DNA of 64,000 bases from an uncultured Nitrosomonadales bacterium (GTDB lineage Bacteria > Pseudomonadota > Gammaproteobacteria > Burkholderiales > Gallionellaceae), in contig CAIWRI010000135.1 in NCBI GenBank assembly GCA_903915035.1, forward strand, positions 1-64,000. The letters run 5' to 3'. The position numbers were made by a program, and so were the translations under genes. The notes below the pieces were generated by a model. It was not told the DNA's origin and made no database searches. It saw only the letters and a list, made by a program, of their open reading frames with translations. Shown piece by piece: positions 41,615-52,866 of the stretch. Position 1 is the first letter of the stretch, and each line of letters starts with the position of its first letter.

Positions 41615-42680
41615 CTGAATTGGCGGTCAGCAGCTTTTCCGCCGCTTTGGCCTTGGCGGCCTCTTTCGGCGACGGACCGCCTTCCATCAGCGTCACGCCG
41701 ACAATAGTACGGATCTTGTTTTCAATTTCACGTGCCATTTCAGGACGGGAGCGCAGCAGTTCTCTGACATTGTCCTTGCCTTGGCCAATTTTTTCGCCGT
41801 TATAGCTATACCAGGAACCGGCTTTTTCAATCAGCTTATGCAACACGCCCAGATCAATAATTTCACCTTCGCGGGAAGTGCCCTCACCATACAATATATC
41901 GAACAACGCTTCCTTGAAGGGCGGCGCAACCTTGTTCTTGACCACTTTCACGCGAGTCTCATTGCCGATCACTTCGTCCCCCTTCTTGATAGCCCCGATA
42001 CGGCGAATATCCAGACGAACGGAGGCATAAAACTTCAGCGCATTGCCACCGGTGGTGGTTTCAGGATTACCGAACATCACGCCGATTTTCATGCGCAACT
42101 GGTTGATGAAAATCACCAGCGTGTTGGAGCGTTTGATGTTGGCAGTGAGCTTGCGCAGTGCCTGAGACATCAGGCGCGCATGCAAGCCCATTTGCGCATC
42201 CCCCATTTCGCCTTCGATTTCTGCCTTGGGAGTCAAAGCGGCCACTGAGTCGATCACTACCACATCCACTGAAGCGGAGCGCACCAGCATATCGGTAATT
42301 TCCAGTGCCTGTTCGCCGTTATCGGGTTGTGAGATTAGCAGATCTTCGACCTTGACGCCGAGTTTCTGCGCATATTGCGGATCAAGCGCATGCTCCGCAT
42401 CAATAAAGGCCGCTGTGCCGCCCAGTTTCTGCATTTCTGCGATCACCTGCAAGGCCAGAGTCGTCTTGCCGGAAGATTCAGGTCCGTAAATTTCCACGAC
42501 TCGGCCACGCGGCAAGCCACCCACGCCCAGCGCAATGTCCAGACCAAGCGAGCCGGTAGAGACAACCTGAATATCCTGTGCGACTTCGTTTTCCCCGAGG
42601 CGCATGATAGAACCCTTGCCGAACTGCTTTTCAATCTGACTCAGTGCGGCGGCAAGGGCCTTGCTTTTATTCTCATCCAT
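41598..42680 (-). CDS. recA: Recombinase RecA
   Basis: [51 protein letters not shown]. Confidence 0.99.
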   Translation of the reverse strand: MDENKSKALAAALSQIEKQFGKGSIMRLGENEVAQDIQVVSTGSLGLDIALGVGGLPRGRVVEIYGPESSGKTTLALQVIAEMQKLGGTAAFIDAEHALDPQYAQKLGVKVEDLLISQPDNGEQALEITDMLVRSASVDVVVIDSVAALTPKAEIEGEMGDAQMGLHARLMSQALRKLTANIKRSNTLVIFINQLRMKIGVMFGNPETTTGGNALKFYASVRLDIRRIGAIKKGDEVIGNETRVKVVKNKVAPPFKEALFDILYGEGTSREGEIIDLGVLHKLIEKAGSWYSYNGEKIGQGKDNVRELLRSRPEMAREIENKIRTIVGVTLMEGGPSPKEAAKAKAAEKLLTANSGEEKP

Positions 42681-42761
42681 TTGGCATTCCTTAATAATTT
42701 AATGCATGGATTATGGCACATCAATCCCCGTCTGAACAGAACGAACGTTCTTTTTATCTTT

Positions 42762-43253
42762 TCAAGTTAACTCAGTGTGAACCTTGAGCAAGTCGATTAC
42801 CCCCTGCAAAGCGATTCGTACCGCTTCGGCACGCACTTCGGCGCGATTGCCGGCGATCAGATAACACCGGCTATATACGGCTGCATTTTTCAGGCCCCAG
42901 GCAAACCATACCGTACCGACCGGCTTGTCCGGCGTACCGCCATCGGGTCCGGCAATTCCGCTGACCGACAAAGCTATCTGTGCCGCACTGTTAATCAACG
43001 CACCGGCCACCATTTCACGCACCACCGCTTCGGATACCGCTCCGTATTGCGCCAGGGTCGGCGCACTCACACCCAGCATTTGCTGCTTGGCCAGATTGGA
43101 ATAAGTCACAAAGCCGCGCTCAAACCAGGCTGAACTCCCGGCCACGCCGGTAATCGCTTGCGCCACCCCGCCGCCGGTACAAGATTCCGCTGTTGCCAGC
43201 AGCAAGCCATGGACTTTGAGCAAATTGCCGGCTTCAGTCGCCAGAATATCCAT
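42762..43253 (-). CDS. pncC: Nicotinamide-nucleotide amidohydrolase (CinA C-terminal)
   Basis: LLATAESCTGGGVAQAITGVAGSSAWFERGFVTYSN; SVSGIAGPDGGTPDKPVGTVWFAW. Confidence 0.95.
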   Translation of the reverse strand: MDILATEAGNLLKVHGLLLATAESCTGGGVAQAITGVAGSSAWFERGFVTYSNLAKQQMLGVSAPTLAQYGAVSEAVVREMVAGALINSAAQIALSVSGIAGPDGGTPDKPVGTVWFAWGLKNAAVYSRCYLIAGNRAEVRAEAVRIALQGVIDLLKVHTELT

Positions 43254-44425
43254 TAATAATTAAGTCCGCGTGCCAGATCGTTCTGAATATCCACCAGCGC
43301 CTCCAACCCTACGCCGATACGAATCAAACCGTCACTGATACCGGCGGCGGCGCGTGCCTCAGGACTGATCCGCGCATGCGTCGTACTGGCGGAATGGCAA
43401 ATCGTGGTGCGGGAATCGCCCAGATTGGCGGTAATCGAGAGCATTTTCGTCTCGTCGATGACCCGCCAGGCAGCCGCTTTGCCGCCCTTGACTTCAAAGG
43501 CAACAATCCCGCCACCGCTTGTTTGCTGACGCATGGCCAGTTCATGCTGCGGATGAGAAGCAAGACCCGGATAGAAAACCCGCGCTACCGACGGTTGTGC
43601 TTCCAGCCAGCCTGCCAGCGCCAGGGCAGACGCCGAATGTGCATCCATGCGAATCTTGAGCGTCTCCATGCCCTTCAGAAACACCCAGGCATTAAAAGCA
43701 CTCATGGTAGGTCCTGCAGTACGCAAAAAGCCATACACACCCGCCATATTTGCGCGATTGCCCAGCACCGCACCGCCCAGCACGCGTCCCTGGCCATCCA
43801 GATACTTGGTTGCGGAATGAATGACAATATCAGCACCCAACGCCAGCGGGCGCTGCAATATCGGCGTACAAAAGCAGTTATCCACCGCCAGTAGTGCACC
43901 GCACCCTTTTGCAATAGCCGAAATCGCCGCAATGTCGGAAATCTCCGTCAGCGGATTAGAGGGGGTTTCCAGAAAAAACAATTTGGTATTGGGTCGCACG
44001 GCAGCCTGCCACTCGGCCACATTGCTAGCTGAGACAAAGCTTGTGTCCACACCGAACTTCTTGATCACATTGTTAAACAGGTTCACGGTAGAGCCAAACA
44101 GGCTTTGCGAGGCGACAATATGGTCGCCGGCTTGCAGCAACCCCATCACGCATGCCAGTATCGCCGACATACCGGAAGCCGTGGCAACGCATTGCTCCGC
44201 CCCTTCCATTGCCGCTAACCGGTCTTCAAACATGCTGACCGTCGGATTGGTGAAGCGCGCATAAATATTGCCCGGTTCTTCGCCGATGAAGCGTGCGGCA
44301 GCTTGCGCTGCGCTCTCGAAGACAAAACTTGAAGTCAGGAACATCGCTTCGGAGTGTTCGCCAAACTGGCTGCGCACACTGCCGGCCCGGATTGCCAATG
44401 TTTCAGGTTGATACAATTCAGTCAT
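43253..44425 (-). CDS. metZ: O-succinylhomoserine sulfhydrylase
   Basis: TLAIRAGSVRSQFGEHSEAMFLTSSFVFESAAQAAARFIGEEPGNIYARFTNPT; SATKYLDGQGRVLGGAVLG. Confidence 0.94.
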   Translation of the reverse strand: MTELYQPETLAIRAGSVRSQFGEHSEAMFLTSSFVFESAAQAAARFIGEEPGNIYARFTNPTVSMFEDRLAAMEGAEQCVATASGMSAILACVMGLLQAGDHIVASQSLFGSTVNLFNNVIKKFGVDTSFVSASNVAEWQAAVRPNTKLFFLETPSNPLTEISDIAAISAIAKGCGALLAVDNCFCTPILQRPLALGADIVIHSATKYLDGQGRVLGGAVLGNRANMAGVYGFLRTAGPTMSAFNAWVFLKGMETLKIRMDAHSASALALAGWLEAQPSVARVFYPGLASHPQHELAMRQQTSGGGIVAFEVKGGKAAAWRVIDETKMLSITANLGDSRTTICHSASTTHARISPEARAAAGISDGLIRIGVGLEALVDIQNDLARGLNY

Positions 44426-44678
44426 TATTCTTCCTTACTATTTATCCGGAAAATTCATTAATAAAAAACCGGTAAGTTTGCTGTCAAAGCGGACAAATCC
44501 AACTTTAGCTGTATTTATCAAGGTATCCGCAAGCGAATTCTTAAACCGGCGCGGTTCAAAAGTAACACCCGCCACCTCACACTGTCAATCTGCTGCATGC
44601 AATTTATTGCGTCTATACCTTTCGGCCTATATATATTTTGGTCTATTATTTTATTGAAGCCGTGCGCTCAGAATGCAA

Positions 44679-44846
44679 GTCGTGGCGGTGCAGTATTTCT
44701 TCTCTGCATTTTCCCGACAGCAGAATAAGCGAAATAGAATGGGTGTCAGGCAGGAATTGAAGGGTATCCCGCGAAAATCGAGGAGCATTCCTCAGGAGTC
44801 GGGGAACATCTGACAGGAAACAGGGAGCATAAAGAAACATCCGGCA
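44679..44846. repeat. Degenerate 21-bp tandem repeat array 3 (8 units)
   Basis: 21-bp units such as ggtgtcaggcaggaattgaag / ggtatcccgcgaaaatcgagg / agcattcctcaggagtcgggg / aacatctgacaggaaacaggg / agcataaagaaacatccggca; the minus-strand ORF has a 7-residue period (FLSDVPR LLRNAPR FSRDTLQ FLPDTHS). Confidence 0.75.
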
Positions 44847-44920
44847 GTATAAAAGCAGCAATTAATTCTATCGTACGCCTATAAAATCCGTATTATAATG
44901 TTTTTTTAAGGAGATTGATC

Positions 44921-45497
44921 ATGGCGACTAAGAGCTACCTGCCCAAAGACGATAGGGGCAAGCTGGCATTGCTTAAGCATTTTTCAGCAAATTTATCCGC
45001 GTATGTCGCTAATTTTGGTATCAGCACGAAGACGCAGGAAAGGCTGAACGCGGATACTGCCGCTTTTGATTATTCAGTTACCCGGCAGCAGCAGAGGCAA
45101 AGCGCACAAATGGACTGCGTATAAAAATCAGCTGCGCGATGGCGGTACGGGTTCGGCTAGCTGGCCGGTTGAGATTCAAAGCGATCAGGCCATCTCCCTG
45201 CGGTCAGCCCCGGCATCATGGTGCCTCTGTCCACATTGGTTGCCGGCATTAAAGGGCCGTTACAGTGCGAGTCATCCTATTGTCTGCTGAATCAAGGGCG
45301 AGGCTGGCGCGATTGAGATCTGGGTGGACAGGGGTAATGGTTTTGCATTTTTCACCATCAATATCGAACCCGATACCATTAATAAAACAGCGTTGCCGGC
45401 GATGGGCGCTATCTGGAAATACAAGGCAATTTACCGGCTGCATGATGAACAGGTCGGTCAATGGAGCGACGTCTTGAACATGCCGCTCAGTGCCTGA
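44921..45497 (+). pseudogene. Decayed small protein gene (fibronectin-like C-terminal half) downstream of 21-bp array 3
   Basis: SD AAGGAGATTGATC; MATKSYLPKDDRGKLALLKHFSANLSAYVANFGIS... then, in changing frames, KAHKWTAYKNQLRDGGTGSASWPVE, PGIMVPLSTLVAGIKG, GAIEIWVDRGNGFAFFTINIEPDTINKTALPAMGAIWKYKAIYRLHDEQVGQWSDVLNMPLSA*. Confidence 0.75.
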
Positions 45498-45788
45498 TTC
45501 GGCGCTTTTCCGGCGCTGCAGCTTCTCCGGAAAAGTCCCGAAATAATCGTTCTGCGAATACCCGCCGCCCGGCACTATGCGGATGGTTTTTTCATGCCGT
45601 CCAGCATGTTAAGGATTTTAATTGCACAAGAAGGCCGGAGGCCGCATAAGCGCCTTGGCTTATTACTCTTGCCCTTTCAGCCTAAAACAACAGATAATTC
45701 CCTGCGTCGGGAATAATGCACACTTCCCGCATTAAGAGAAATTATTGTTCAGGGTCTGCTCTGAAATTGGCTATGCCAGGGAAGCATT

Positions 45789-47153
45789 ATGAACGTACCG
45801 CAGCTAGAAAATTCCGACCATAAACACCCGCCCGCGCAAGTTTTACTGTCCGACGCTTTTGGGTACTGGTTCAAACTTGGCTTGATCAGTTTTGGCGGGC
45901 CTGCCGGACAGATTTCCATGATGCATCAAGAGTTGGTTGTGCGTCGCCGCTGGATTTCCGAGCACCGTTATCTGCATGCGCTCAATTTCTGCATGCTGCT
46001 GCCGGGACCTGAAGCCACCCAGCTTGCGATATATATCAGCTGGCTGATGCATGGCGTACGCGGCGCGGTCGTTGCAGGCGTTCTGTTTTTCATGCCGGCT
46101 TTCGTGCTTTTGTCATTGCTGGCGGATCTCTACCTGAGTTACGGCACGATGCCTGCGGTACAAGGGATTTTTTACGGCATTAAACCCGCCGTTGTCGCCA
46201 TGGTACTGTTTGCCGCCTGGCGCATTGCTGCCCGGTCAATTACAAACAAACTATTATTTGCGATTGCAATACTGGCATTCGCCGGGATTTTCTTTTTTAA
46301 AATTGGTTTTCCCTGGATTGTGCTATCTGCTGGCATTTCGGGTGCCATCGGCGGTAAATTAATGCCTGACAAGTTTAAAGCGCAGGCAAATCACGCTGCC
46401 GGCAGTAAAACTTACGGTCCCGCCTTGATCGACGACGATACGCCTCCGCCGCTTTATGCGAAATTTAGCTGGTGGAAACTGACGCTCACCACAATGATTT
46501 TTATCGCAATATGGCTGACAGCCATGTTAATTCTGCGCGACCATGCTGAAGATGGAAATCTTTATGATATGGGGATCTTCTTTAGCAAAGCGGCTTTCCT
46601 CACCATAGGCGGCGCTTATGCCGTACTGCCTTATGTCTATCAGGGTGCGGTTGAGCATTTCAACTGGCTCAGTGCGTCCCAGATGATGGATGGTCTGGCG
46701 CTGGGAGAGACCACGCCCGGACCGCTCATCATGATCGTAACCTGGGTAGGTTTTCTGGGAGGTGTCGCCCGGCATTCCTTTGACTATCCTCTTGTCGCAG
46801 GACTTGCCGGCGCGGCGGTGGCCACTTTTTTTACCTTTTTACCCTCCTTCTTTTTTATTCTGGTCGCAGGCCCCATCGTCGAATCGACACGCGGCGAACT
46901 CAAATATACTGCGCCGCTTACCGCAATTACCGCCGCTGTTGTGGGCGTGATTATCAATCTGGCTGTCTTTTTTGCCTGGCACACCTTTTGGCCCAAAGCG
47001 TCTGTGGCTTTGCCTTTCGCAGGCCCCTTTAATGCAATACCGTTAATCATTGCCGTTCTGTCGTTTATTGCACTTTGGAAATACAAAGTGGACGTCATGA
47101 AATTGATCGGCGTTTGTGCCATCGTGGGTCTTGGCTGCTCCTTGATTGTTTAA
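45789..47153 (+). CDS. chrA: Chromate efflux transporter
   Basis: YWFKLGLISFGGPAGQISMMHQELVVRRRWISEHRYLHALNFCMLLPGPEATQLAIYISWLMHG; second repeat FSKAAFLTIGGAYAVLPYVYQGAVE. Confidence 0.94.
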   Translation: MNVPQLENSDHKHPPAQVLLSDAFGYWFKLGLISFGGPAGQISMMHQELVVRRRWISEHRYLHALNFCMLLPGPEATQLAIYISWLMHGVRGAVVAGVLFFMPAFVLLSLLADLYLSYGTMPAVQGIFYGIKPAVVAMVLFAAWRIAARSITNKLLFAIAILAFAGIFFFKIGFPWIVLSAGISGAIGGKLMPDKFKAQANHAAGSKTYGPALIDDDTPPPLYAKFSWWKLTLTTMIFIAIWLTAMLILRDHAEDGNLYDMGIFFSKAAFLTIGGAYAVLPYVYQGAVEHFNWLSASQMMDGLALGETTPGPLIMIVTWVGFLGGVARHSFDYPLVAGLAGAAVATFFTFLPSFFFILVAGPIVESTRGELKYTAPLTAITAAVVGVIINLAVFFAWHTFWPKASVALPFAGPFNAIPLIIAVLSFIALWKYKVDVMKLIGVCAIVGLGCSLIV

Positions 47154-47659
47154 ATTCGGACGCGCTGCCACCGGTCAACGAGCGGAATGACTACAGAGAT
47201 ACGCGAAGAGACTTGCCGGGTCTGCCAGTGGATGGTATGTTCAAAATTGCAGCGGCATAGTAAATAAATACAATTTATTAACCGTCATAGATGAAAAATT
47301 TCCGATTGACGGGGGCTTTTAAACGACACAGGCCGGATCATTCTTGACGCGCGGTGCTGCTGTATTTCGTTTTTCCTTGCGCCAAGGCGGACAAACAGGC
47401 GATAAGGTCAATCAATTGAGCGCGGCCCTGCTCCGGCAAGATGCCGCCTGCAGGCAGTTCCGCCTGATCAGGCAAAGCGAGCAGTTTAACGGAGCATCTG
47501 CCGAAATGCGGAAGGATTGCGAGCGGCCAGATTTATCATCGAAAAGACCAATATGCCTGCAGCAGCAAGCCTTGAGCCTGTTTTTCTGACTTTGCATCCG
47601 GCGTTGTGCTTTGCCGGTGTTACGGTGCTATGGCAGCCATGCAAAAAAACACGCCAGGC

Positions 47660-49186
47660 TTACATTGAACTGGCATTCATCGCCAATTCCAGCTCCAGTT
47701 GATCATCATCCGCTGTTTTATTGGCTTTACTCCCCGCACGACCGCGTTCTATCTTATCCAGATAAGTCTGGGTAATGTCGCCGGTAATATAGATGCCATC
47801 AAAACAGGACGCTTCAAAATCCACGATAGCCGGATTAGCCTTACGCACCGAGGCCTTCAAGTCTTCCAGATCCTGATAGATCAGCGCATCAGCGCCTATC
47901 TCCCGACAGATTTCCTCATCCGAACGCCCGGTTGCAATTAATTCGGTTCGACTGGGCATATCTATGCCATACACATTCGGAAAACGAACAGGGGGCGCTG
48001 CGGAAGCAAAATAGACCTTTAGCGCGCCAGCATCCCGTGCCATTTGCACGATTTCCCGGCTGGTCGTGCCGCGCACGATGGAATCATCTACCAGCAAAAC
48101 ATTCTTGCCTTTAAACTCCAGGCCAATCGCGTTCAGTTTTTGCCTGACTGATTTCTTGCGCATCGCCTGGCCGGGCATGATAAAGGTACGTCCGATATAA
48201 CGATTCTTGACAAACCCTTCACGGAACAAAATATTCAGGCGGTTTGCCAGTTGCAATGCACTGGGGCGGCTGGAATCAGGGATAGGAATCACCACGTCAA
48301 TTTTGACGTCAGGCCAGACACGCGCCAGTTTGTCTGCCAGATATTCCCCCATATGCAGACGAGACTCATGCACCGAGATCCCGTCGATGACCGAATCCGG
48401 ACGAGCGAAATAAACATATTCGAAGATACAAGGGGTCAACTTTGCCTTGTCACTGCACTGCATGCTGTGCAAACGGCCTGAAAAATCGACGAATATCGCT
48501 TCACCCGGCGCAATATCACGCAGGAATTTAAAGCCTAGCGTATCAAGCGCCACACTCTCCGAGGCGATCAGATATTCCGTGCCATCTGCCGTTTCGTTGA
48601 CGCCGATCACCAGCGGCCTTATGCCGTGAATATCGCGGAACGCCAGCAAGCCATAACCGGCAATAATTGCCACTACCGCGTAGGCGCCGTGACAACGCTT
48701 ATGTACACCGGATACCGCAGCAAAAATAATCGCCGCATCCAGACGCAAACCTTTTGATTTGGATTGCAATTCATGCGCCAGCACATTGAGCAGCACTTCC
48801 GAATCCGAATTGGTGTTAACGTGACGCAAATCCTGAACAAACAATTGCCTTTTTAATTCCTCGGCATTGTTCAAATTACCGTTGTGCCCCAGCACGATAC
48901 CAAACGGCGAATTCACATAAAACGGCTGCGCCTCGTTGTGATCGACTGAAGAACCCGCAGTCGGGTAACGCACGTGTGCAATGCCGGTATTACCCAGCAA
49001 GGCGCGCATATTCCGGGTACGAAACACATCGCGCACCAAACCGTTTCCCTTGTGCAGATGAATGGTATCGCCATCCATGGTCGCGATACCGGCGGCATCC
49101 TGCCCCCGATGCTGTAAAACCTGTAAGCCGTCATACAAAAGCTGATTGGCTGGTGAATAGGAGACTACTCCGAGAATGCCACACAT
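47660..49186 (-). CDS. purF: Amidophosphoribosyltransferase
   Basis: [63 protein letters not shown]. Confidence 0.98.
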   Translation of the reverse strand: MCGILGVVSYSPANQLLYDGLQVLQHRGQDAAGIATMDGDTIHLHKGNGLVRDVFRTRNMRALLGNTGIAHVRYPTAGSSVDHNEAQPFYVNSPFGIVLGHNGNLNNAEELKRQLFVQDLRHVNTNSDSEVLLNVLAHELQSKSKGLRLDAAIIFAAVSGVHKRCHGAYAVVAIIAGYGLLAFRDIHGIRPLVIGVNETADGTEYLIASESVALDTLGFKFLRDIAPGEAIFVDFSGRLHSMQCSDKAKLTPCIFEYVYFARPDSVIDGISVHESRLHMGEYLADKLARVWPDVKIDVVIPIPDSSRPSALQLANRLNILFREGFVKNRYIGRTFIMPGQAMRKKSVRQKLNAIGLEFKGKNVLLVDDSIVRGTTSREIVQMARDAGALKVYFASAAPPVRFPNVYGIDMPSRTELIATGRSDEEICREIGADALIYQDLEDLKASVRKANPAIVDFEASCFDGIYITGDITQTYLDKIERGRAGSKANKTADDDQLELELAMNASSM

Positions 49187-49200
49187 ATTTTATTCCTTGA

Positions 49201-49689
49201 TTAATGTCTGTAATGTATGCGCTGTGCGATGTTGTCAGGCAGCACAACCTTGGCAAATTGCGCAGTTTTTTCAGCGACACCGCTGAATTTCGCTTCGCGC
49301 CAAAAGTCTTGTGCCGGGATACTCGTTGCACCGGCCAGCCAAACCAGCAACAGTATGATCAGTGCGCCGCGCATTAAGCCGAACAATCCGCCCAGCAGGC
49401 TGTCCAGCATATTTAAGCCGACCGCATGTATCAATTTTGTAAAAAGCCAGACCAGTATGCTCCACAAAATCAGCGAAGCAATAAAGACCAGCGCATAAGC
49501 TAAAGTGATCCGTGCTGTCTCCAGACTGACCGGCAGCAGCGGCTCTAATTTCCCGGCGAACTGTCGGCTCAGCATAAATGCCAGCGGCCAGCCTAGCAGC
49601 GACAAGACTTCATAAACCAGTCCCCGCCACAAACCAAGCGAGCAGGACAACAGCATGATGCCTATAATGGTGTAATCAAAATTGGTCAT
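49201..49689 (-). CDS. cvpA: CvpA family protein
   Basis: FDYTIIGIMLLSCSLGLWRGLVYEVLSLLGWPLAFMLSRQFA; upstream of purF. Confidence 0.93.
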   Translation of the reverse strand: MTNFDYTIIGIMLLSCSLGLWRGLVYEVLSLLGWPLAFMLSRQFAGKLEPLLPVSLETARITLAYALVFIASLILWSILVWLFTKLIHAVGLNMLDSLLGGLFGLMRGALIILLLVWLAGATSIPAQDFWREAKFSGVAEKTAQFAKVVLPDNIAQRIHYRH

Positions 49690-50399
49690 TTATTTGTCAT
49701 GATGACCGGATGCAACCTGTGTTTTAGCAAATGAGCACGGACTTCTTCGGCAATTGTTCTGTCAGCATAAGGCCCCACCCGCACTCTGGTCGTGCCGCTG
49801 ACCATTTCGGTATAAGCCTTGAATCCCCACGCTTTTAACTGCTCGGTTTGCTGCGCAGCCGTTTCTGCATTTGCAAACGCAGCGACCTGAACGGTATAGC
49901 CGGTTGCTGAATCTGATTGTTCCGGGAGCTTTTCTGCTTTTTTTTCTGCTGTTTTCCCCGGCGATAATAACGGCGATTTTTCAGTTCGTTTTACTTTGAC
50001 AGGCTCTGTGGGCGCTAGCGGTTTAATTTCAACAGGTTTGACAGCAGACGCGCCGGCCTGATTTGTCGCATCCGACCCGGCCTCAGCGTGAATTATTTTT
50101 CCCGGTGCTGTTTCCTGTGGAACGACGTCAGATGCCGGAGCGGCTTCACCTGCAGGGCTGACGCCGGAATCAGCCAGCACATCGGCTTCAAGCACATCGG
50201 ATATTGCAATACCGGGCACGAATACCCCGGCCTTATCCGGTGAAGGAATACGCAATTCGATGTCTTTTCCACTTGTTTTTGGCTCACTATCCAGCACCAT
50301 AGGCAGGATGACGACGACTCCCAGCGCCAGTGCAACAGCACCTATCAGGCGTCGACGTGCGCGACTTTTAATATTTTGCGCTTCGGGTTGTTTGGCCAT
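49686..50399 (-). CDS. SPOR-domain protein (DedD-like)
   Basis: N-terminal TM RLIGAVALALGVVVILPMVLDSEPK; C-terminal SPOR GYTVQVAAFANAETAAQQTEQLKAWGFKAYTEMVSGTTRVRVGPYADR. Confidence 0.9.
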   Translation of the reverse strand: MAKQPEAQNIKSRARRRLIGAVALALGVVVILPMVLDSEPKTSGKDIELRIPSPDKAGVFVPGIAISDVLEADVLADSGVSPAGEAAPASDVVPQETAPGKIIHAEAGSDATNQAGASAVKPVEIKPLAPTEPVKVKRTEKSPLLSPGKTAEKKAEKLPEQSDSATGYTVQVAAFANAETAAQQTEQLKAWGFKAYTEMVSGTTRVRVGPYADRTIAEEVRAHLLKHRLHPVIMTNK

Positions 50400-50579
50400 G
50401 GATGAAAACCTTTAATTGCAGCATGATCGTGGTTCAAACGGGCGTGGCGAATATACCACGCCTGATGGTGCAATGCTTCCCGCAAACTTGCCTTGCCCGC
50501 GTCCCTCATCTCAATCATTTCCCGGAGGTAGAAGGAGCAAACGGACGCTTACGCGCGTTTCAAGTTAAAGAAGCTTAGT

Positions 50580-51863
50580 CTATGCCATGACGATGTTTTT
50601 TACTTTCATCGCCGCCGCCACAGTATAAAACGATCCAAACACTACAATTCTATCATTTTCACCCGCCACATTACAGGCATGAGAGAGCGCTTGTGCCGTG
50701 TCAGCAAAACAGATGATCTTTGCCGTCACGCCGGCCTCGTGCAATACAACATTCAATTCTTCGGACTTTGCCCCGCGCGGCGCATCTATATCCGCTACCA
50801 GCCAGGTATTGATGTAAGGTTTTAAGGCCGCTATCACACCTGCCATATCCTTGTCTTTTAGCATTGCAAAAACAGCATAAGTATGCGGACAAGGCGGCAA
50901 GGCGGCCAGATTTTGCGCCAGGGAACGCGCCGCATGCGGATTGTGCGCCACATCCAGAATCAGTTGTGGCTTACCGGGCACAAACTGAAAGCGTCCGGCC
51001 AATTGCACTTCAGATAAACCGCGACGAAGGGCCGCCATGCTCACAGGCCGCTTTTCTTTCAAGGCATCCACTCCTGCCAATGCAGCGCAGGCATTGTTTA
51101 TCTGAAAGCTACCGCGCAGCGCAGGATGCGGCAATGCATTGCGGGTACCCGAATTGCTGCGATAATCCCATTGTCCCTGATGCAGCTTAAAACCGAACTC
51201 ATGCCCGAGGCGCCATAGCTGCGCGCCCGTTTTTTCAGCATGTTCAACGATCGCCTGGGGAACAGTGTAATCCGAAAAAATTGCCACGCGATTGGGGCGA
51301 AAAGTACCGGCTTTTTCGAAGGCAATTTCCGCTATGGTCTCGCCCAGATAATCAGTGTGATCAATATCCACTGAAGTCACAATCGCGCAATCAGCATCAA
51401 ACACGTTCACCGCATCCAGCCGTCCGCCTAAACCCACCTCAAGAATCGCAATCTCAACTTTTTGTTCGATGAACAATTGCATCGCGGCGAGCGTGCCATA
51501 TTCAAAATAGGTCAATGGTATATCGCCACGCACTTGTTCAATACGTTCAAATGATGCGCACAACATCTCATCCGAAACCGTCTGTTTACTGATGCGCACG
51601 CGTTCGTTATAGCGCAGCAGATGCGGCGAGGTATAACAACCGACGCTGTAGCCCGCAGCATAAAAGATGGATTCCAGCATGGCGCACACAGAGCCCTTGC
51701 CATTAGTGCCACCCACGACAATAACAGGAAAGTCCGGCGATAAATTCAGCCGCTGTTTCATGTCAGCCACGCGCGCCAGTCCCAGGTCTATGGTTTTGGG
51801 ATGCAGTGTTTCAAGATAGGAAAGCCAGTCGGCCAAATTTTTGGACATATTAATTGTACTCAT
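50580..51863 (-). CDS. folC: Bifunctional folylpolyglutamate/dihydrofolate synthase
   Basis: VVGGTNGKGSVCAMLESIFYAAGYSVGCYTSPHLLRYNERVRI; LDVAHNPHAARSLAQNL. Confidence 0.95.
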   Translation of the reverse strand: MSTINMSKNLADWLSYLETLHPKTIDLGLARVADMKQRLNLSPDFPVIVVGGTNGKGSVCAMLESIFYAAGYSVGCYTSPHLLRYNERVRISKQTVSDEMLCASFERIEQVRGDIPLTYFEYGTLAAMQLFIEQKVEIAILEVGLGGRLDAVNVFDADCAIVTSVDIDHTDYLGETIAEIAFEKAGTFRPNRVAIFSDYTVPQAIVEHAEKTGAQLWRLGHEFGFKLHQGQWDYRSNSGTRNALPHPALRGSFQINNACAALAGVDALKEKRPVSMAALRRGLSEVQLAGRFQFVPGKPQLILDVAHNPHAARSLAQNLAALPPCPHTYAVFAMLKDKDMAGVIAALKPYINTWLVADIDAPRGAKSEELNVVLHEAGVTAKIICFADTAQALSHACNVAGENDRIVVFGSFYTVAAAMKVKNIVMA

Positions 51864-51914
51864 AGTTACGCGAAAAGCACTCGGCCTCTGTTTGCATATT
51901 TATAACTGCGCGCT

Positions 51915-52796
51915 TCAGAGCGCTTCCAGCTCAACAATTGCAGGCTGTTTTGTCAGGAGCGTAATCAAAGTCGTCAACTGGTTACGCATTTCGCGCCGGT
52001 CAATGATCATGTCCACAGCCCCGTGTTCCAGCAGAAATTCAGCGCGTTGGAAGCCATCCGGCAGGGTTTCACGCACAGTCTGTTGGATTACGCGCGCACC
52101 CGCGAAGCCGATCAAGGCACCCGGCTCTGCGATGACCACGTCTCCCATGAAGGCAAAACTGGCAGACACGCCACCCATGGTAGGATCAGTCAACACAGAA
52201 ATAAACGGCAATTTCCCTTCAGATAACTGTGTCAGCGCTGCGCAGGTTTTAGCCATCTGCATCAGGGACAGCAAACCTTCCTGCATGCGCGCACCACCGC
52301 TGGCAGCAAAACAGACAAACGGACATTTCTGTTCAAGTGCCGCTTGCACGCCGCGCACGAAGCGCTCGCCGACCACTGACCCCATAGACCCGCCCATAAA
52401 GGCAAATTCAAATGCTGCGACAACGACCGGAACGGCATGTATATTACCTTGCATCACCACCAGCGCGTCATCTTCACCGGTGCTCTTCGTCGCCGCGAGC
52501 AGACGCTCGGGATATTTCCGGCTATCTTTGAATTTAAGCGTATCAACCGGCAGCACCTCCGTGCCGATTTCAAAGCGACCCTGGCCATCGAGCAACCAGT
52601 CCAGGCGGGTGCGCGCAGCGACACGATGATGATGACTGCACTTGGGGCAAACGCCAAGATTTTTTTCCAGATCGGAGTGATACAGCACCGTTTCACAGGA
52701 AGGACATTTACTCCACAGCCCTTCCGGTACGGTCTTTCGAACATCACCTTCGCGGCGATTGATTTTCGGCGGTAATAATTTTTGAAACCAACTCAT
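51915..52796 (-). CDS. accD: Acetyl-CoA carboxylase carboxyltransferase subunit beta
   Basis: [58 protein letters not shown]-like motif. Confidence 0.97.
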   Translation of the reverse strand: MSWFQKLLPPKINRREGDVRKTVPEGLWSKCPSCETVLYHSDLEKNLGVCPKCSHHHRVAARTRLDWLLDGQGRFEIGTEVLPVDTLKFKDSRKYPERLLAATKSTGEDDALVVMQGNIHAVPVVVAAFEFAFMGGSMGSVVGERFVRGVQAALEQKCPFVCFAASGGARMQEGLLSLMQMAKTCAALTQLSEGKLPFISVLTDPTMGGVSASFAFMGDVVIAEPGALIGFAGARVIQQTVRETLPDGFQRAEFLLEHGAVDMIIDRREMRNQLTTLITLLTKQPAIVELEAL

Positions 52797-52866
52797 CTTG
52801 TCTCCCTTGGGGCTGATCTATCGCAAGCAGTACTGATTCCGCCCGACAGATCAATCCACTCAATAT

